Positions 55,260-63,875 of a DNA stretch of 64,000 bases are shown one piece after another. Each line of letters starts with the position of its first letter. Within the stretch, counting starts at the first letter, position 1. The stretch comes from Brevibacillus ruminantium (GTDB lineage Bacteria; Bacillota; Bacilli; Brevibacillales; Brevibacillaceae). The stretch spans positions 3,670,501-3,734,500 of the forward strand of contig NZ_CP098755.1 of assembly GCF_023746555.1 (NCBI RefSeq), in the 5' to 3' direction. The notes beneath the pieces are model-generated. The model saw only the letters and a list, made by a program, of their open reading frames with translations, had not been told where the DNA came from and did no database searches. Made by a program: the position numbers and the translations under genes.

Positions 55260-56245
55260 GATTTTGACTCACCCCTTATCCCCTCGGCCCGCTCGGCAAT
55301 CTGCTTCATCAGGACATCCACGGCTTGCTGTGCCTGAACAGCCTGCTGGATTCCAGCCAATCGCTCCTCTTCCGGCTTGCCGTTTTCCCTGAAATGCGAT
55401 CTGATCTCATTCCAAACCTCTTTGGGTTCGGCCATAAAGGCGAGCACTAGCGTGTAATCGCTTTGATCAAGAGGGCTTCTCTCTTCATATCCGTCCAGAA
55501 ACGCATCGACTTGCGCAAGATCCTCGTGACGCAGGTAAAGCTCACGCAGATACGTAGCCACATCCCGCAGGGCGATCGATAATGTCGGTTTGAACAAACC
55601 GCGCAGGTACAGTTTATTTTGAACCGTTACCCAGTTTTCTTGGCTTAATCGTGCGTGAGTGACAAACAACTTGGTTTCATCGACTCTGGTGCTTCCTAAC
55701 AGTTCAGCCCGACGTTCCATTCTTTCCAAAAGCGGAGGGAACAGCCAACGATACGTCTCTTGCATTTGTACAGACTGGCGGCCCCGGTAGCGCAGCGTTC
55801 CCAGCAAATCCTGCGCCTTCTTCAGTTCTCCCGCCGCTTTTGTTTGCTCCCTCTCCCAGTAATCAGAGGCGTGGAACAGCGCGCTGTCACGGTGTGTGGC
55901 ATGCATCAACGAGATGATTCGACCACTCTCGTACGAAGTTTCTACAGAAGGAATGACCGACTCGATGTGACGCTGATGATCCGTCAGGGTAAACCCTCGC
56001 TGGCCGAGAATCACATACGGTTTGGAGTCGCGTGTACGAATAAATCGATCAAGCTCGCGAAAGCCTTGCCGAACCATACTCTCTCGCCAATGAAATGACC
56101 AGCGCATCACGTCGATACGTGGCCATACATGCAATTCTTTCGAGCCGCGGTTTGTCTCCAACAGATAACAATCGTCCAGCGGAGTGATGTGGATTACCCT
56201 TGCCCGAAACCGTTGACACAAATCGGACAGATTGATTCTCTCCAC
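55256..56245 (-). CDS. Second CotS/YsxE-type protein, strongly degenerate
   Basis: The 329-residue product shares the kinase-fold outline (beta-rich N-terminus with LLETNRGSKELHVWPR, helical C-lobe). The catalytic loop position reads FVTHARLSQENW, with only the His and Asn recognisable, and the metal-binding loop is replaced by GLFKPTLSIALRD. It is probably non-catalytic. It lies 13 nt after spoVID and overlaps ysxE by 4 nt, so all three are probably one mother-cell operon. Confidence 0.72.
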   Translation of the reverse strand: MERINLSDLCQRFRARVIHITPLDDCYLLETNRGSKELHVWPRIDVMRWSFHWRESMVRQGFRELDRFIRTRDSKPYVILGQRGFTLTDHQRHIESVIPSVETSYESGRIISLMHATHRDSALFHASDYWEREQTKAAGELKKAQDLLGTLRYRGRQSVQMQETYRWLFPPLLERMERRAELLGSTRVDETKLFVTHARLSQENWVTVQNKLYLRGLFKPTLSIALRDVATYLRELYLRHEDLAQVDAFLDGYEERSPLDQSDYTLVLAFMAEPKEVWNEIRSHFRENGKPEEERLAGIQQAVQAQQAVDVLMKQIAERAEGIRGESKS

Positions 56246-56257
56246 GGCCCCCGCTCC

Positions 56258-58219
56258 TTACTGTGGAATATAAATGATTTGACCCGGAACAATTTGATCC
56301 GACCGCAGATTGTTTACTTCCAAGATTCGCGACGGCGACAAGGAATAGCGCTGCGAGATCGTTTCCAGGGTTTCATCCCTTTGAATAATACAAAGCTTGA
56401 GACGGCTTTTCTTTTCCTCTTTGCTTTGGACAAAGGAGGTGAGATTTTGCATCGTCTCGATCGAGGCGTTATCGGCCTCAAATCCTCCTTTTCGTGATGC
56501 AGAGGAGGATTCCGCTTCGGTCTTTTCTTCCTTTTTCACCCGGGTTGCTTGTGAGAAAATCGAGGTAAGATTGACTTTTTCTTCTTCCTGACGAGAAGCT
56601 TTTCCAGAAATCGCCACGCGCACTTCTTTCTCTTCTGCCGCCTCTTCGATTGTCCCTTCTGCCAGGACTTCTTGGTCCACCTCACCAGTTTCTGCTTCAT
56701 CGGTGGCTTCTGTTTGCTCGGAAACTTCCTCTGTTTGTACAGAGGCTGACTCCGTCACCTCTGCAGTGGCTTCTACCGCGGCCAAATCAACCGCAGGTTC
56801 ACTTACAGGTTCCGCTGCCTGCTGTTCAGATGACGAGGCTGCTGGCTCAGGTGAGGTATCCGCATGGACAGCCTCTAGCTGATCTTCTTCTCGTGTAGCA
56901 TTTCCCGCAGCGGATGACTCGACGACTGCCACATCACGCAGTTCTTCCGCTTTGACAGATGCTGATTCCTTGACTTGGGAAGACACTTTTACTGGGGAAA
57001 ACACGGGTTGTTCCGATTGAGGAGACTCTTCCACTTTGGCAGACACTGGTTGCTCCGATTGCGAAGACTCTTCCCCTTTGCCAGACACTGGCTGTTCCCA
57101 TTGAGGAGACTCTTCCACTCTGGCAGATACTGGCTGTTCCCATTGGGGAGACTCTTCCCCTTTGGAAGACTCCGGCTGTTCCCATTGGGATGACTCTCCC
57201 ACTTTGGCAGACGCTGGCTGTTCCTGATTCGAAGCAGCCAAATTCTTTTCGACATCGAGCTTCGCCTTCGCTTCACTTTCCGGGAAGTAGCCTTCAAACA
57301 GCGAATGCTGTTCTTCTTTCCACGATACTTCTTCCATCATCTGCTCTGATTCATCATGAGAGATGACTGGCTGCTCTTCCAGATAGACCTCATCTGTTAC
57401 ATCCCCGAAGCCACTGTAATCATGGTGGGCTGGCTGGCTGGCTATTGGCTTGGAGCCAAAAGTGTCAAACATGGCCGCAAACCCCGACGGACTTTCCGAC
57501 CCTTCGCGCAATAGCTGCGCAGCCTCCTGTGCCGGCTTCTGATCTGGTTCTTGCTGGATTTGGCGTGTCATCTCGCTCTCCAGCTCAGCCAGCTTCTTCT
57601 CAATTTCTTCCAAGGAAATTGGCTGAACCAGCGCTTCCGTCTGTGTTTGTGCTTCATGAGCAAATTCCCACTCGTCCGGATCGGATTCCTGTTTATTGGC
57701 CCCCTCATTTTCCGCTTGCTCACTGAAGCTCGCTGGTTCTGCATCAGCGGTATGGTGGTTGTCCGCAATTCTAATCCCGGCGATAATCAAGTCTGCTTCG
57801 ATGAGCAGTTGGTGGCTAGATTGAAGCTGATAATCCAGGCTGTCGATCACTGCGTAAATATCTTCGATGTCCGCGATTCGGTTGAGCGGAATCGTGATAT
57901 TGAGCGGTATCCGATGACTGAGCTCTTCCTCCTGCTGGTAGAGGTGCTCTTCACTGCCTCCTGGACGAAAGGGTGAAAACGTGACCGCTTCGACCAAGGT
58001 TTCCGAGCTGGTCTCCGAAGAATCTGAGACCTCCTTGACCGGTTTGTATTTTCCCAAAAGCTGCAGGCAACCCGTGATCGAGATCGCTGAATCTGTCTCC
58101 AGCACCTCGACGTCAGGAACCAATTCCAGCTCCTTCCATTCATCAATACCCGCTTTATCGGATGAGAGGAAAATGGTTTCCTTGATGGCAAACGAAAGCT
58201 GTCCATCTTGTATCGTCAT
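56258..58219 (-). CDS. spoVID: Stage VI sporulation protein D (spore coat encasement)
   Basis: SpoVID drives encasement of the spore by coat layers and binds SafA and SpoIVA. The 653-residue product has a conserved N-terminal domain (about 1-150, LSFAIKETIFLSS, ISITGCLQLLGKY, HRIPLNITIPLNRI), a long acidic Glu/Ser/Gln-rich middle with 14-residue repeats, and a C-terminal LysM (IQRDETLETISQRYSLSPSR then IVPGQIIYIPQ). The ATG at 58217-58219 with GGGGGATC upstream is preferred over a start six codons earlier. Confidence 0.92.
   Translation of the reverse strand: MTIQDGQLSFAIKETIFLSSDKAGIDEWKELELVPDVEVLETDSAISITGCLQLLGKYKPVKEVSDSSETSSETLVEAVTFSPFRPGGSEEHLYQQEEELSHRIPLNITIPLNRIADIEDIYAVIDSLDYQLQSSHQLLIEADLIIAGIRIADNHHTADAEPASFSEQAENEGANKQESDPDEWEFAHEAQTQTEALVQPISLEEIEKKLAELESEMTRQIQQEPDQKPAQEAAQLLREGSESPSGFAAMFDTFGSKPIASQPAHHDYSGFGDVTDEVYLEEQPVISHDESEQMMEEVSWKEEQHSLFEGYFPESEAKAKLDVEKNLAASNQEQPASAKVGESSQWEQPESSKGEESPQWEQPVSARVEESPQWEQPVSGKGEESSQSEQPVSAKVEESPQSEQPVFSPVKVSSQVKESASVKAEELRDVAVVESSAAGNATREEDQLEAVHADTSPEPAASSSEQQAAEPVSEPAVDLAAVEATAEVTESASVQTEEVSEQTEATDEAETGEVDQEVLAEGTIEEAAEEKEVRVAISGKASRQEEEKVNLTSIFSQATRVKKEEKTEAESSSASRKGGFEADNASIETMQNLTSFVQSKEEKKSRLKLCIIQRDETLETISQRYSLSPSRILEVNNLRSDQIVPGQIIYIPQ
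56996..57205 (-). repeat. Five 42-bp coding repeats in spoVID
   Basis: Five tandem copies of a 14-residue unit with consensus K(V/G)EESPQWEQPVSA. The copies differ by a few residues and are in frame. Confidence 0.88.
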
Positions 58220-58256
58220 GCGTGATCCCCCTTTCAAGTGCAGGACATTTCCCTAC

Positions 58257-58420
58257 ACTATATGGGTTTGACGAGCCTTTTAGCACCAGAAGTTCCCGCC
58301 AGGTCTTCAGCAGTATTAGAAAACTTGGCAACGCCAAGCTTTTGGCGTGACCTTAGTTGCACTTATCCTTTCACCCTCTATCGCGTTAGCGAAATTATAC
58401 TTTCTGAAAGTACAAAAAAA
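58257..58420 (-). promoter_or_regulatory. spoVID upstream region: element shared with safA plus sigma-E-like -10
   Basis: After the hemY terminator the minus strand repeats the safA order: GTAC, GAAAGT-N-TAATTTCGCTAACGCG, then GCCAAGTT-TTCTAAT (to about 58311), then CATATAGT (58257-58264) followed by GTAGGGA. This copy alone has a clear hairpin, ACGCCAA/TTGGCGT, at about 58331-58348. TATAAT occurs inside the first block. Confidence 0.5.
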
Positions 58421-58442
58421 GCCAGGGATTAGCTCCCTGACT
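58413..58442 (-). terminator. hemY terminator overlapping its stop codon
   Basis: Minus strand AGTCAGGGA and TCCCTGGCT arms, loop GCTAA containing the hemY stop, then seven T. Confidence 0.85.
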
Positions 58443-59853
58443 TTTTCATCCAAAAGTCAAATAATTCCTGAATCGTTTCTTTTGCTTGGTCGATACAGTC
58501 AGGCACACCGACTCCACCGTAGGAGCCGCCTGTCAGCCACACCCCTGGAAGCTGTTCCTTCATCCGGGCTGTGGTATCCTTCAGCCATTGCCGGTGACCA
58601 ACCAGGTACGGCAAACCGCGATTCCAGCGGGTTACGCGATAAAACTCCGGTTGATCATCAATTTTCATCACTTTCTGAAGATCACGGATCACGATGCGAA
58701 CGATCTCTTCATCTGACCGCTCCACAATTTCCTCATGCCCTGGCTTGCCCACATAACAGCGCACCAAAGCCTTCCCTTTTGGAGTGGTATGCGGCCATTT
58801 GCGCTGCGTCCAGGTGCATGCCGTGATCGTGCAGTTCTCCTTGCGAGGGACGACAAATCCCGTCCCTTCCCGGTCCAAGCGAACCCCTTCTTCCGGATAG
58901 GCAAGCGCGACTGTCGCCATGATTGTCGGTTTGGCGCCGCTTAGTGGCGGAATCGCTACCTGATCCTTGACAACCTCCTGAGCAAGGTGGTGAGGAATCG
59001 CCAAAATAACGGCGTCTGTTTCCAGCTTTTCCCCATTCGCCAATTCCAGGGTGTACCCATCGGTTTTCTTGATCAGTCGGTTCACAGAAGTATTTTTGCG
59101 CACAGCATCTGCGGGTAGCAATTCCTCCAGCCGCTCAGCCAATGACTGCAGGCCGCTCGTCAACGTCATGAACATGCCCTTTTTCTTTTGCGGTTCGGCT
59201 GGCTGCTTCCTTTGCTGCTGGCGTGAATTCTTCATGGCCAGGATCAAACTGCGGCTTTGCTTCTCCATTTGGGCGTACTGCGGAAACGTGGACAAGAGGC
59301 TCAATTTATCAATGTTGCCCCCATAGACGCCGGAGATCAAGGGCTCGATAATATTTTCGATCACTTCATCCCCGAGCCGTCTGCGGAAGAAGTTTCCGAC
59401 AGACTCATCTTCTCCGCCCTGTGCACCTGGTAGGAACAGATCTGCGGCTGCACGCAGCTTACCCATCGGAGAGATGAGCGGTGTCTTCACAAAGGGCATC
59501 AATTGTGTGGGGACTCCCATCACTGCGCCCTCTGGCACGGAGTACAAGCGGTCTTTATGCATAATGTAAGCCTGTCCTGCCTCGTTGTTGACCAACCGAT
59601 CCCCTAAGCCGACATCCTTGATCAGCTCGACAGCGCTGGTTTTGCGTTCCAAAAAGGAGTCTGCTCCCAGCTCAATCGTAAACCCTTCATGCCGCCAGGT
59701 CTGTACCTTGCCTCCGATTTTGTCGCTTGCTTCCAGCAAGGTGAAGCGGAACTGCTGCCCCTTCTCTTTCGACCATTTTTGCAGGTAATAGGCAGCGGTC
59801 AGTCCGGTCATGCCACCGCCCACAATCGTTACATGCGGTTGTATGTCGCTCAT
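58429..59853 (-). CDS. hemY: Coproporphyrinogen III/protoporphyrinogen oxidase HemY (CgoX)
   Basis: The FAD enzyme of Firmicute haem synthesis oxidises coproporphyrinogen III to coproporphyrin III. The 474-residue product has the dinucleotide-binding VTIVGGGMTGLTAAY (8-22), GGKVQTWRHEGFTIELGADS, and the C-terminal FAD segment GVWLTGGSYGGVGVPDCIDQ (about 440-459). Last gene of hemE-hemH-hemY. Confidence 0.95.
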   Translation of the reverse strand: MSDIQPHVTIVGGGMTGLTAAYYLQKWSKEKGQQFRFTLLEASDKIGGKVQTWRHEGFTIELGADSFLERKTSAVELIKDVGLGDRLVNNEAGQAYIMHKDRLYSVPEGAVMGVPTQLMPFVKTPLISPMGKLRAAADLFLPGAQGGEDESVGNFFRRRLGDEVIENIIEPLISGVYGGNIDKLSLLSTFPQYAQMEKQSRSLILAMKNSRQQQRKQPAEPQKKKGMFMTLTSGLQSLAERLEELLPADAVRKNTSVNRLIKKTDGYTLELANGEKLETDAVILAIPHHLAQEVVKDQVAIPPLSGAKPTIMATVALAYPEEGVRLDREGTGFVVPRKENCTITACTWTQRKWPHTTPKGKALVRCYVGKPGHEEIVERSDEEIVRIVIRDLQKVMKIDDQPEFYRVTRWNRGLPYLVGHRQWLKDTTARMKEQLPGVWLTGGSYGGVGVPDCIDQAKETIQELFDFWMKKSGS

Positions 59854-59855
59854 AG

Positions 59856-60797
59856 TTATTTCCCCAAATTCGGCAATTTGTTTCCGACGACATCCGCCAG
59901 ACAGGAAATAAAGGCCGGTTTGGCGTTCGGCATCGGCGGCCGGTAGTAATTGGCTCTCAGTTCATCCGTCACTACTTTGCATTCAAAATCATTGTCATAC
60001 AAAACTTCCAGATGTTCTGCCACAAAGCCCACCGGGCAGTAGACAAAGGTCTCGTAGCCATGCTTCTCATGCAACTCTCTAGTCAAGTCCTGAACATCCG
60101 GCCCAAGCCACGGCTCGGGCGTGTTGCCTGCACTTTGCCAGCCGATCGCATAATGAGCAATCCTCGCTTGATCCGCTATCAGTCTGGCTGTCTCTTCCAA
60201 CTGCTCAGGGTACGGATCGCCGGATATGAGAATTTTTTCAGGCAAGCTGTGAGCAGAAAAGATCACCACTGCTTTCTCGCGCTGTGATTCTGGCATAGAA
60301 GCAAAGGTTGTTTGCAGCGCATCACTCCAGTAGGAGATAAAACCGGGCTCTTTGTACCAGCTTTCCACAGAATGAATCACCGGTCCGCCGATGCTCTCGG
60401 CATGCTCCCTTGCCCGTCCGTTGTATTCCTTGACGCTGAAGCTGGAGTAGTGGGGCGCGAGCACGAGGCTGATGGCCTCTTTGATCCCGTCGCGATGCAT
60501 CGCTTCGACAGCATCCTCCACAAATGGGGCGATATGCTTGAGCCCGAGATAACCGACGAATTCTTTATCGGGGTGGCGCCGGTTCATTTCCTGAACGAGC
60601 TGACTAACCTGCTCGTCCGTAATTTCTGCGAAGCGGTTCACGCCACCCACTGCCTCATAACGGGCAGTCAGGTCATCCAGCAGCTCCTGCGAGGGCTTTC
60701 GACCGCGACGAATATGAGTATAGTAGGGTTCGATCTCCTCTTTGCTGCGCGGCGTTCCATACGCCATCAAAAGCAAACCGATTTTTTGCTTGGACAT
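59856..60797 (-). CDS. hemH: Coproporphyrin ferrochelatase HemH (CpfC)
   Basis: This enzyme inserts iron into coproporphyrin III. The 313-residue product has [20 protein letters not shown] at the N-terminus, the catalytic His in [11 protein letters not shown] (about 183) and the Glu in the C-terminal [22 protein letters not shown] segment ([10 protein letters not shown]). It overlaps nothing; 15 nt separates it from hemE. Confidence 0.97.
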   Translation of the reverse strand: MSKQKIGLLLMAYGTPRSKEEIEPYYTHIRRGRKPSQELLDDLTARYEAVGGVNRFAEITDEQVSQLVQEMNRRHPDKEFVGYLGLKHIAPFVEDAVEAMHRDGIKEAISLVLAPHYSSFSVKEYNGRAREHAESIGGPVIHSVESWYKEPGFISYWSDALQTTFASMPESQREKAVVIFSAHSLPEKILISGDPYPEQLEETARLIADQARIAHYAIGWQSAGNTPEPWLGPDVQDLTRELHEKHGYETFVYCPVGFVAEHLEVLYDNDFECKVVTDELRANYYRPPMPNAKPAFISCLADVVGNKLPNLGK

Positions 60798-60812
60798 AAT
60801 CGCACCTCCGCG

Positions 60813-61850
60813 TTACGCGTCTCGACGATAGCTGTGGATATAGCTGGTCAGTTTTTGCAGAGTTTCCACCTTGGCATCCGGGAATACGCCATGACCCAGG
60901 TTGAAAATGAAGCCTGGCTGCTTGGTACCTTCATCGAGAATTTCTTTCGCTTTGCTCTCCAGTTTTTCCCATGGGGCCAAAAGCAGGGTTGGGTCCAGAT
61001 TGCCCTGCAGCGTCTTCGTTACGCCCTGCTCGCGAGCCGAGGTGATGGACGTGCGCCAGTCGAGTCCAACGACATCGACAGGGAGCTTGTTCCACTCTTC
61101 CAGCAGATGGCCGCAGCCTACACCAAAGTAGATTGTGGGGACATCGGTATCGCGCAGAGCCAGCAAAATCCGCTCCATGACAGGAGTGATATAAGTCCGA
61201 TAGTCTTCGTCATTCAGTGCGCCTACCCAGGAGTCAAAGACTTGAACGGCTTGCGCCCCTGCCGCGATTTGCGCCTTGAGATAGGTGATCGTTAGCGTAC
61301 CCAGCTTCTCCATCAGCTTGTTCCAGGCTTCTGGCTGCGTGTACATGAACGCTTTGGTCTTGTGGTAGTGCTTGGACGGACCGCCTTCAATGATATAGCT
61401 GGCCAATGTAAACGGTGCTCCTGCAAAGCCGATCAGCGGCACAGACAGCTGCTGACGCAAGATTTTAATCGCTTCCATAATGTAAGGAACATGTGCGTCC
61501 GGGTCCAAATCCCCTAGACGATTGACATCATCCATGGATTGGACCGGGTTTGCGATCACAGGTCCGATGCCAGATTCGATGTTGACATCTACACCAATGG
61601 GCTTTAGCGGAGTCATAATATCAGCAAAAAGAATAGCCGCGTCCACACCCAGCTGCTCCACAGGAAGACGGGTCACCTCTGCGCATACTTCCGGTATGTA
61701 GTTCATTTCAAAAAACGTGTGCTTGGCACGGATAGCACGGTATTCTGGCTGGTAGCGTCCAGCCTGACGCATGTACCATACAGGCACGTGGTCCGTGGGC
61801 TCCTTTCGACAAGCTTTCAAAAACGTATCGTTAAACGATTTTACAGTCAT
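60813..61850 (-). CDS. hemE: Uroporphyrinogen decarboxylase
   Basis: HemE decarboxylates uroporphyrinogen III to coproporphyrinogen III. The 345-residue product has [15 protein letters not shown] (about 24-38), FADIMTPL with the catalytic Asp, [12 protein letters not shown], and a C-terminal [10 protein letters not shown]. The ATG at 61848-61850 gives the normal N-terminus; a longer frame is rejected. First gene of the cluster. Confidence 0.97.
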   Translation of the reverse strand: MTVKSFNDTFLKACRKEPTDHVPVWYMRQAGRYQPEYRAIRAKHTFFEMNYIPEVCAEVTRLPVEQLGVDAAILFADIMTPLKPIGVDVNIESGIGPVIANPVQSMDDVNRLGDLDPDAHVPYIMEAIKILRQQLSVPLIGFAGAPFTLASYIIEGGPSKHYHKTKAFMYTQPEAWNKLMEKLGTLTITYLKAQIAAGAQAVQVFDSWVGALNDEDYRTYITPVMERILLALRDTDVPTIYFGVGCGHLLEEWNKLPVDVVGLDWRTSITSAREQGVTKTLQGNLDPTLLLAPWEKLESKAKEILDEGTKQPGFIFNLGHGVFPDAKVETLQKLTSYIHSYRRDA

Positions 61851-61869
61851 GAATAAACCTCGCTTTACA

Positions 61870-61895
61870 CGATAATAATCATTAACCCTATGATA
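61870..61895 (-). promoter_or_regulatory. Possible hemE promoter and Fur/PerR-type box
   Basis: CGATAATAATCATTA (61870-61884) agrees with 11 of 14 specified positions of the Fur/PerR 7-1-7 box. TATCAT (61890-61895) upstream of it on the minus strand could be a -10, but no good -35 is seen. Low confidence. Confidence 0.3.
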
Positions 61896-61986
61896 CCACC
61901 CGGCAATCGACAAAAAATGCTATGATTGTGTCAAAATCGTTATGGTTTCTGCCTGCCAGCTTCTCGTACCAGTCTTTCCAAAAAAT

Positions 61987-62844
61987 TCATTGACGAATCC
62001 TGATATCACCGGTAGTGCTGCGAACCTTCAGGTTGGGTCCGCCCGTCCCTGCTGCCCCGGTCAGTTTGTGCTTTCCTTTATCCGTAATGGTCAACTGCGG
62101 CCAATCCACTTCCAAATCGCCGGTATCGGAAAAAAGACTGACTTGAGCCTCAGAAGGAAGATTCCGAATCGTCAATTTGATGTCGCCCGTATTCGTGCTG
62201 ACATTCACATCCTGTTTCATTTCTTCAAGCACCAATCGCTTGATATCACCCGTCACGCTGGTAATGTCGATCTTCCCCTGTGCGGACGCGATATCCATGT
62301 TTCCCGTATCTGTTTTTATTTCCAGGCTATCCCCAACGAAACCAGCCAGTACAATATCGCCGGTACTCGTCCGCATCCTTGCCTCTTTTGCTTGCAGACT
62401 GCTGATGCGAAAATCGCCTGTCGCACTTGTCACCATGATTTTTTCGTAGACCGCTTCTGGGACCATCACCTGCAGCTCCAGTTTTCTCGAAACAGGCAGG
62501 AAGAACCCGATTTGGACGCCATTGTGTTCCCGCAGCTTCACTTGCAGGATGCCCTCAGGTGTCACTTCCGTCAAAAATTCCAGCCTGTCTTTTTGTTTCG
62601 TATTAATATCGCCGATCAGGCGAATGCTTGCCTCTGGCTGATTGCCCGTCGACAAAACGACATCTGCCGTGTCCGTATCTACCTCTAGCCCGGTAATTGG
62701 TTTTTCGATCGTACGTTTTTCATCGACACTTTCTGTCAGCAGCTTCATATCATGAGTTTGATTGTATTGCCAGATGAGTCCGATCACTCCAATCAGAAAG
62801 AGAAGAGCGAAAAAACCAAATACGCCGTTTACCAGACGTTTCAT
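61987..62844 (-). CDS. DUF4097 beta-strand repeat membrane protein
   Basis: The 285-residue protein has one N-terminal transmembrane segment (about 7-25) followed by short beta repeats ending TGD (ATGDFRISS, STGDIVLAG, DTGNMDIAS, VTGDIKRL, NTGDIKLT, DTGDLEV, TTGDIRIR), the DUF4097 right-handed repeat pattern. Function is unknown, probably envelope-related. Third gene of a PadR-HAAS-DUF4097 operon, a common arrangement in Bacilli. Confidence 0.88.
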   Translation of the reverse strand: MKRLVNGVFGFFALLFLIGVIGLIWQYNQTHDMKLLTESVDEKRTIEKPITGLEVDTDTADVVLSTGNQPEASIRLIGDINTKQKDRLEFLTEVTPEGILQVKLREHNGVQIGFFLPVSRKLELQVMVPEAVYEKIMVTSATGDFRISSLQAKEARMRTSTGDIVLAGFVGDSLEIKTDTGNMDIASAQGKIDITSVTGDIKRLVLEEMKQDVNVSTNTGDIKLTIRNLPSEAQVSLFSDTGDLEVDWPQLTITDKGKHKLTGAAGTGGPNLKVRSTTGDIRIRQ

Positions 62845-62845
62845 G

Positions 62846-63397
62846 TTACTTCCCCCTAATCATGCGTACATTAAATTGCAAATAACGCAAAAATTGACGA
62901 TAGAGCCACCTGCTGAGACGAGCCAGACCAATCGCAAGCATGCCGCCCAGACCGCAGGAGGCCATTGAGGCGAATAACATCATCATCCGATCATGCGACA
63001 CATTCGGAATACCGTACTGCAGGAAAAAGACAAGCGGTGCGAAAAACAACGTAATGGCCGCCACAAAAAAAGCAAAGAGCGCGCCAATCATTCCAATAAA
63101 CGGGCCGAGGACAAACACAAGGTTAAAAAAGCCCAAACTGACGGTTGCCAACACCGCTCGGGTTATATTGCCTACTGATGCGTTGGATTGTGCTTGATGG
63201 ATGCGGTAACCTGCCAATATCTCACGCGCGAGTGCTTTGGGGCTGCCCAGACTTTCTGCGATCTCCTCTTCACTCTTTCCCCTTTCCACCCCGATCAAAA
63301 AATGCTCGGTATAATCTGCGACAATATCCAAGCGTTCCTTGTCAGGCAAGTCACGAAGAAGCGCGTTTAGTTCATCTATAAACTCGCGTCTATTCAT
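62846..63397 (-). CDS. HAAS/DUF1700-domain membrane protein
   Basis: The 183-residue protein begins with the HAAS signature (MNRREFIDELNALLRDLPDKERLDIVADYTEH in part; EEEIAESLGSPKALAREIL at about 40-58), followed by three to four transmembrane segments (about 80-165). HAAS domains couple to PadR-type regulators. The ATG overlaps the padR stop by ATGA. Confidence 0.88.
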   Translation of the reverse strand: MNRREFIDELNALLRDLPDKERLDIVADYTEHFLIGVERGKSEEEIAESLGSPKALAREILAGYRIHQAQSNASVGNITRAVLATVSLGFFNLVFVLGPFIGMIGALFAFFVAAITLFFAPLVFFLQYGIPNVSHDRMMMLFASMASCGLGGMLAIGLARLSRWLYRQFLRYLQFNVRMIRGK

Positions 63398-63714
63398 AGA
63401 CCGATTCCCTCCTCAATGATCTGGTTGACCCCGCGGGTAAAAATTCGCCATTCCATCACGAGATCATTCATATACGTGCGCCCTTTTTCCGTGAGTTGGT
63501 AGTACTTGCGCGGTGGACCTTCAGGCGACTCAGCCAAATAGGTGGTAAAAAAGCCTTCGATGGTCAACCTGCGAAGCAGGGGATAAACGGTTCCTTCTGC
63601 GATGTGGAATTTCTCTGAGATGATGGCCACCAGTTCGTAACCATATCTGTCTTCCTGGGCAACAAGCACCAGTACACAAAGTTCCAATACGCCCTTTTTA
63701 AATTGAACGTTCAC
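63394..63714 (-). CDS. PadR-family transcriptional regulator
   Basis: The 106-residue winged-helix repressor shows the PadR pattern: GVLELCVLVLVAQEDRYGYE, then EGTVYPLLRRLTIEGFF (recognition helix) and PPRKYYQLTEKG (wing). The C-terminal helix allows dimerisation. The GTG at 63712-63714 has AAGGTGAT upstream. It probably regulates its own operon. TATAAT is present 40 nt upstream without a good -35. Confidence 0.93.
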   Translation of the reverse strand: MNVQFKKGVLELCVLVLVAQEDRYGYELVAIISEKFHIAEGTVYPLLRRLTIEGFFTTYLAESPEGPPRKYYQLTEKGRTYMNDLVMEWRIFTRGVNQIIEEGIGL

Positions 63715-63813
63715 TGAGCATCACCTTGTGTGATATTACCAAATAGCTATTATACAATGCAAGGTACTTTACAAAAAATTATAATTCTTCGTCTGAATTA
63801 GGCCGCTTACCGT

Positions 63814-63850
63814 GAAAAAAGCCCTTTTCCCAACCTTCGGGAAAAGGGCT
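63814..63850 (-). terminator. Terminator of the edge gene
   Basis: Perfect 12-bp stem AGCCCTTTTCCC/GGGAAAAGGGCT with 7-nt loop and six T on the minus strand, 25 nt past the stop at 63876. Confidence 0.92.
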
Positions 63851-63875
63851 CGCTGCTATTGTATTCCGATTGTTT

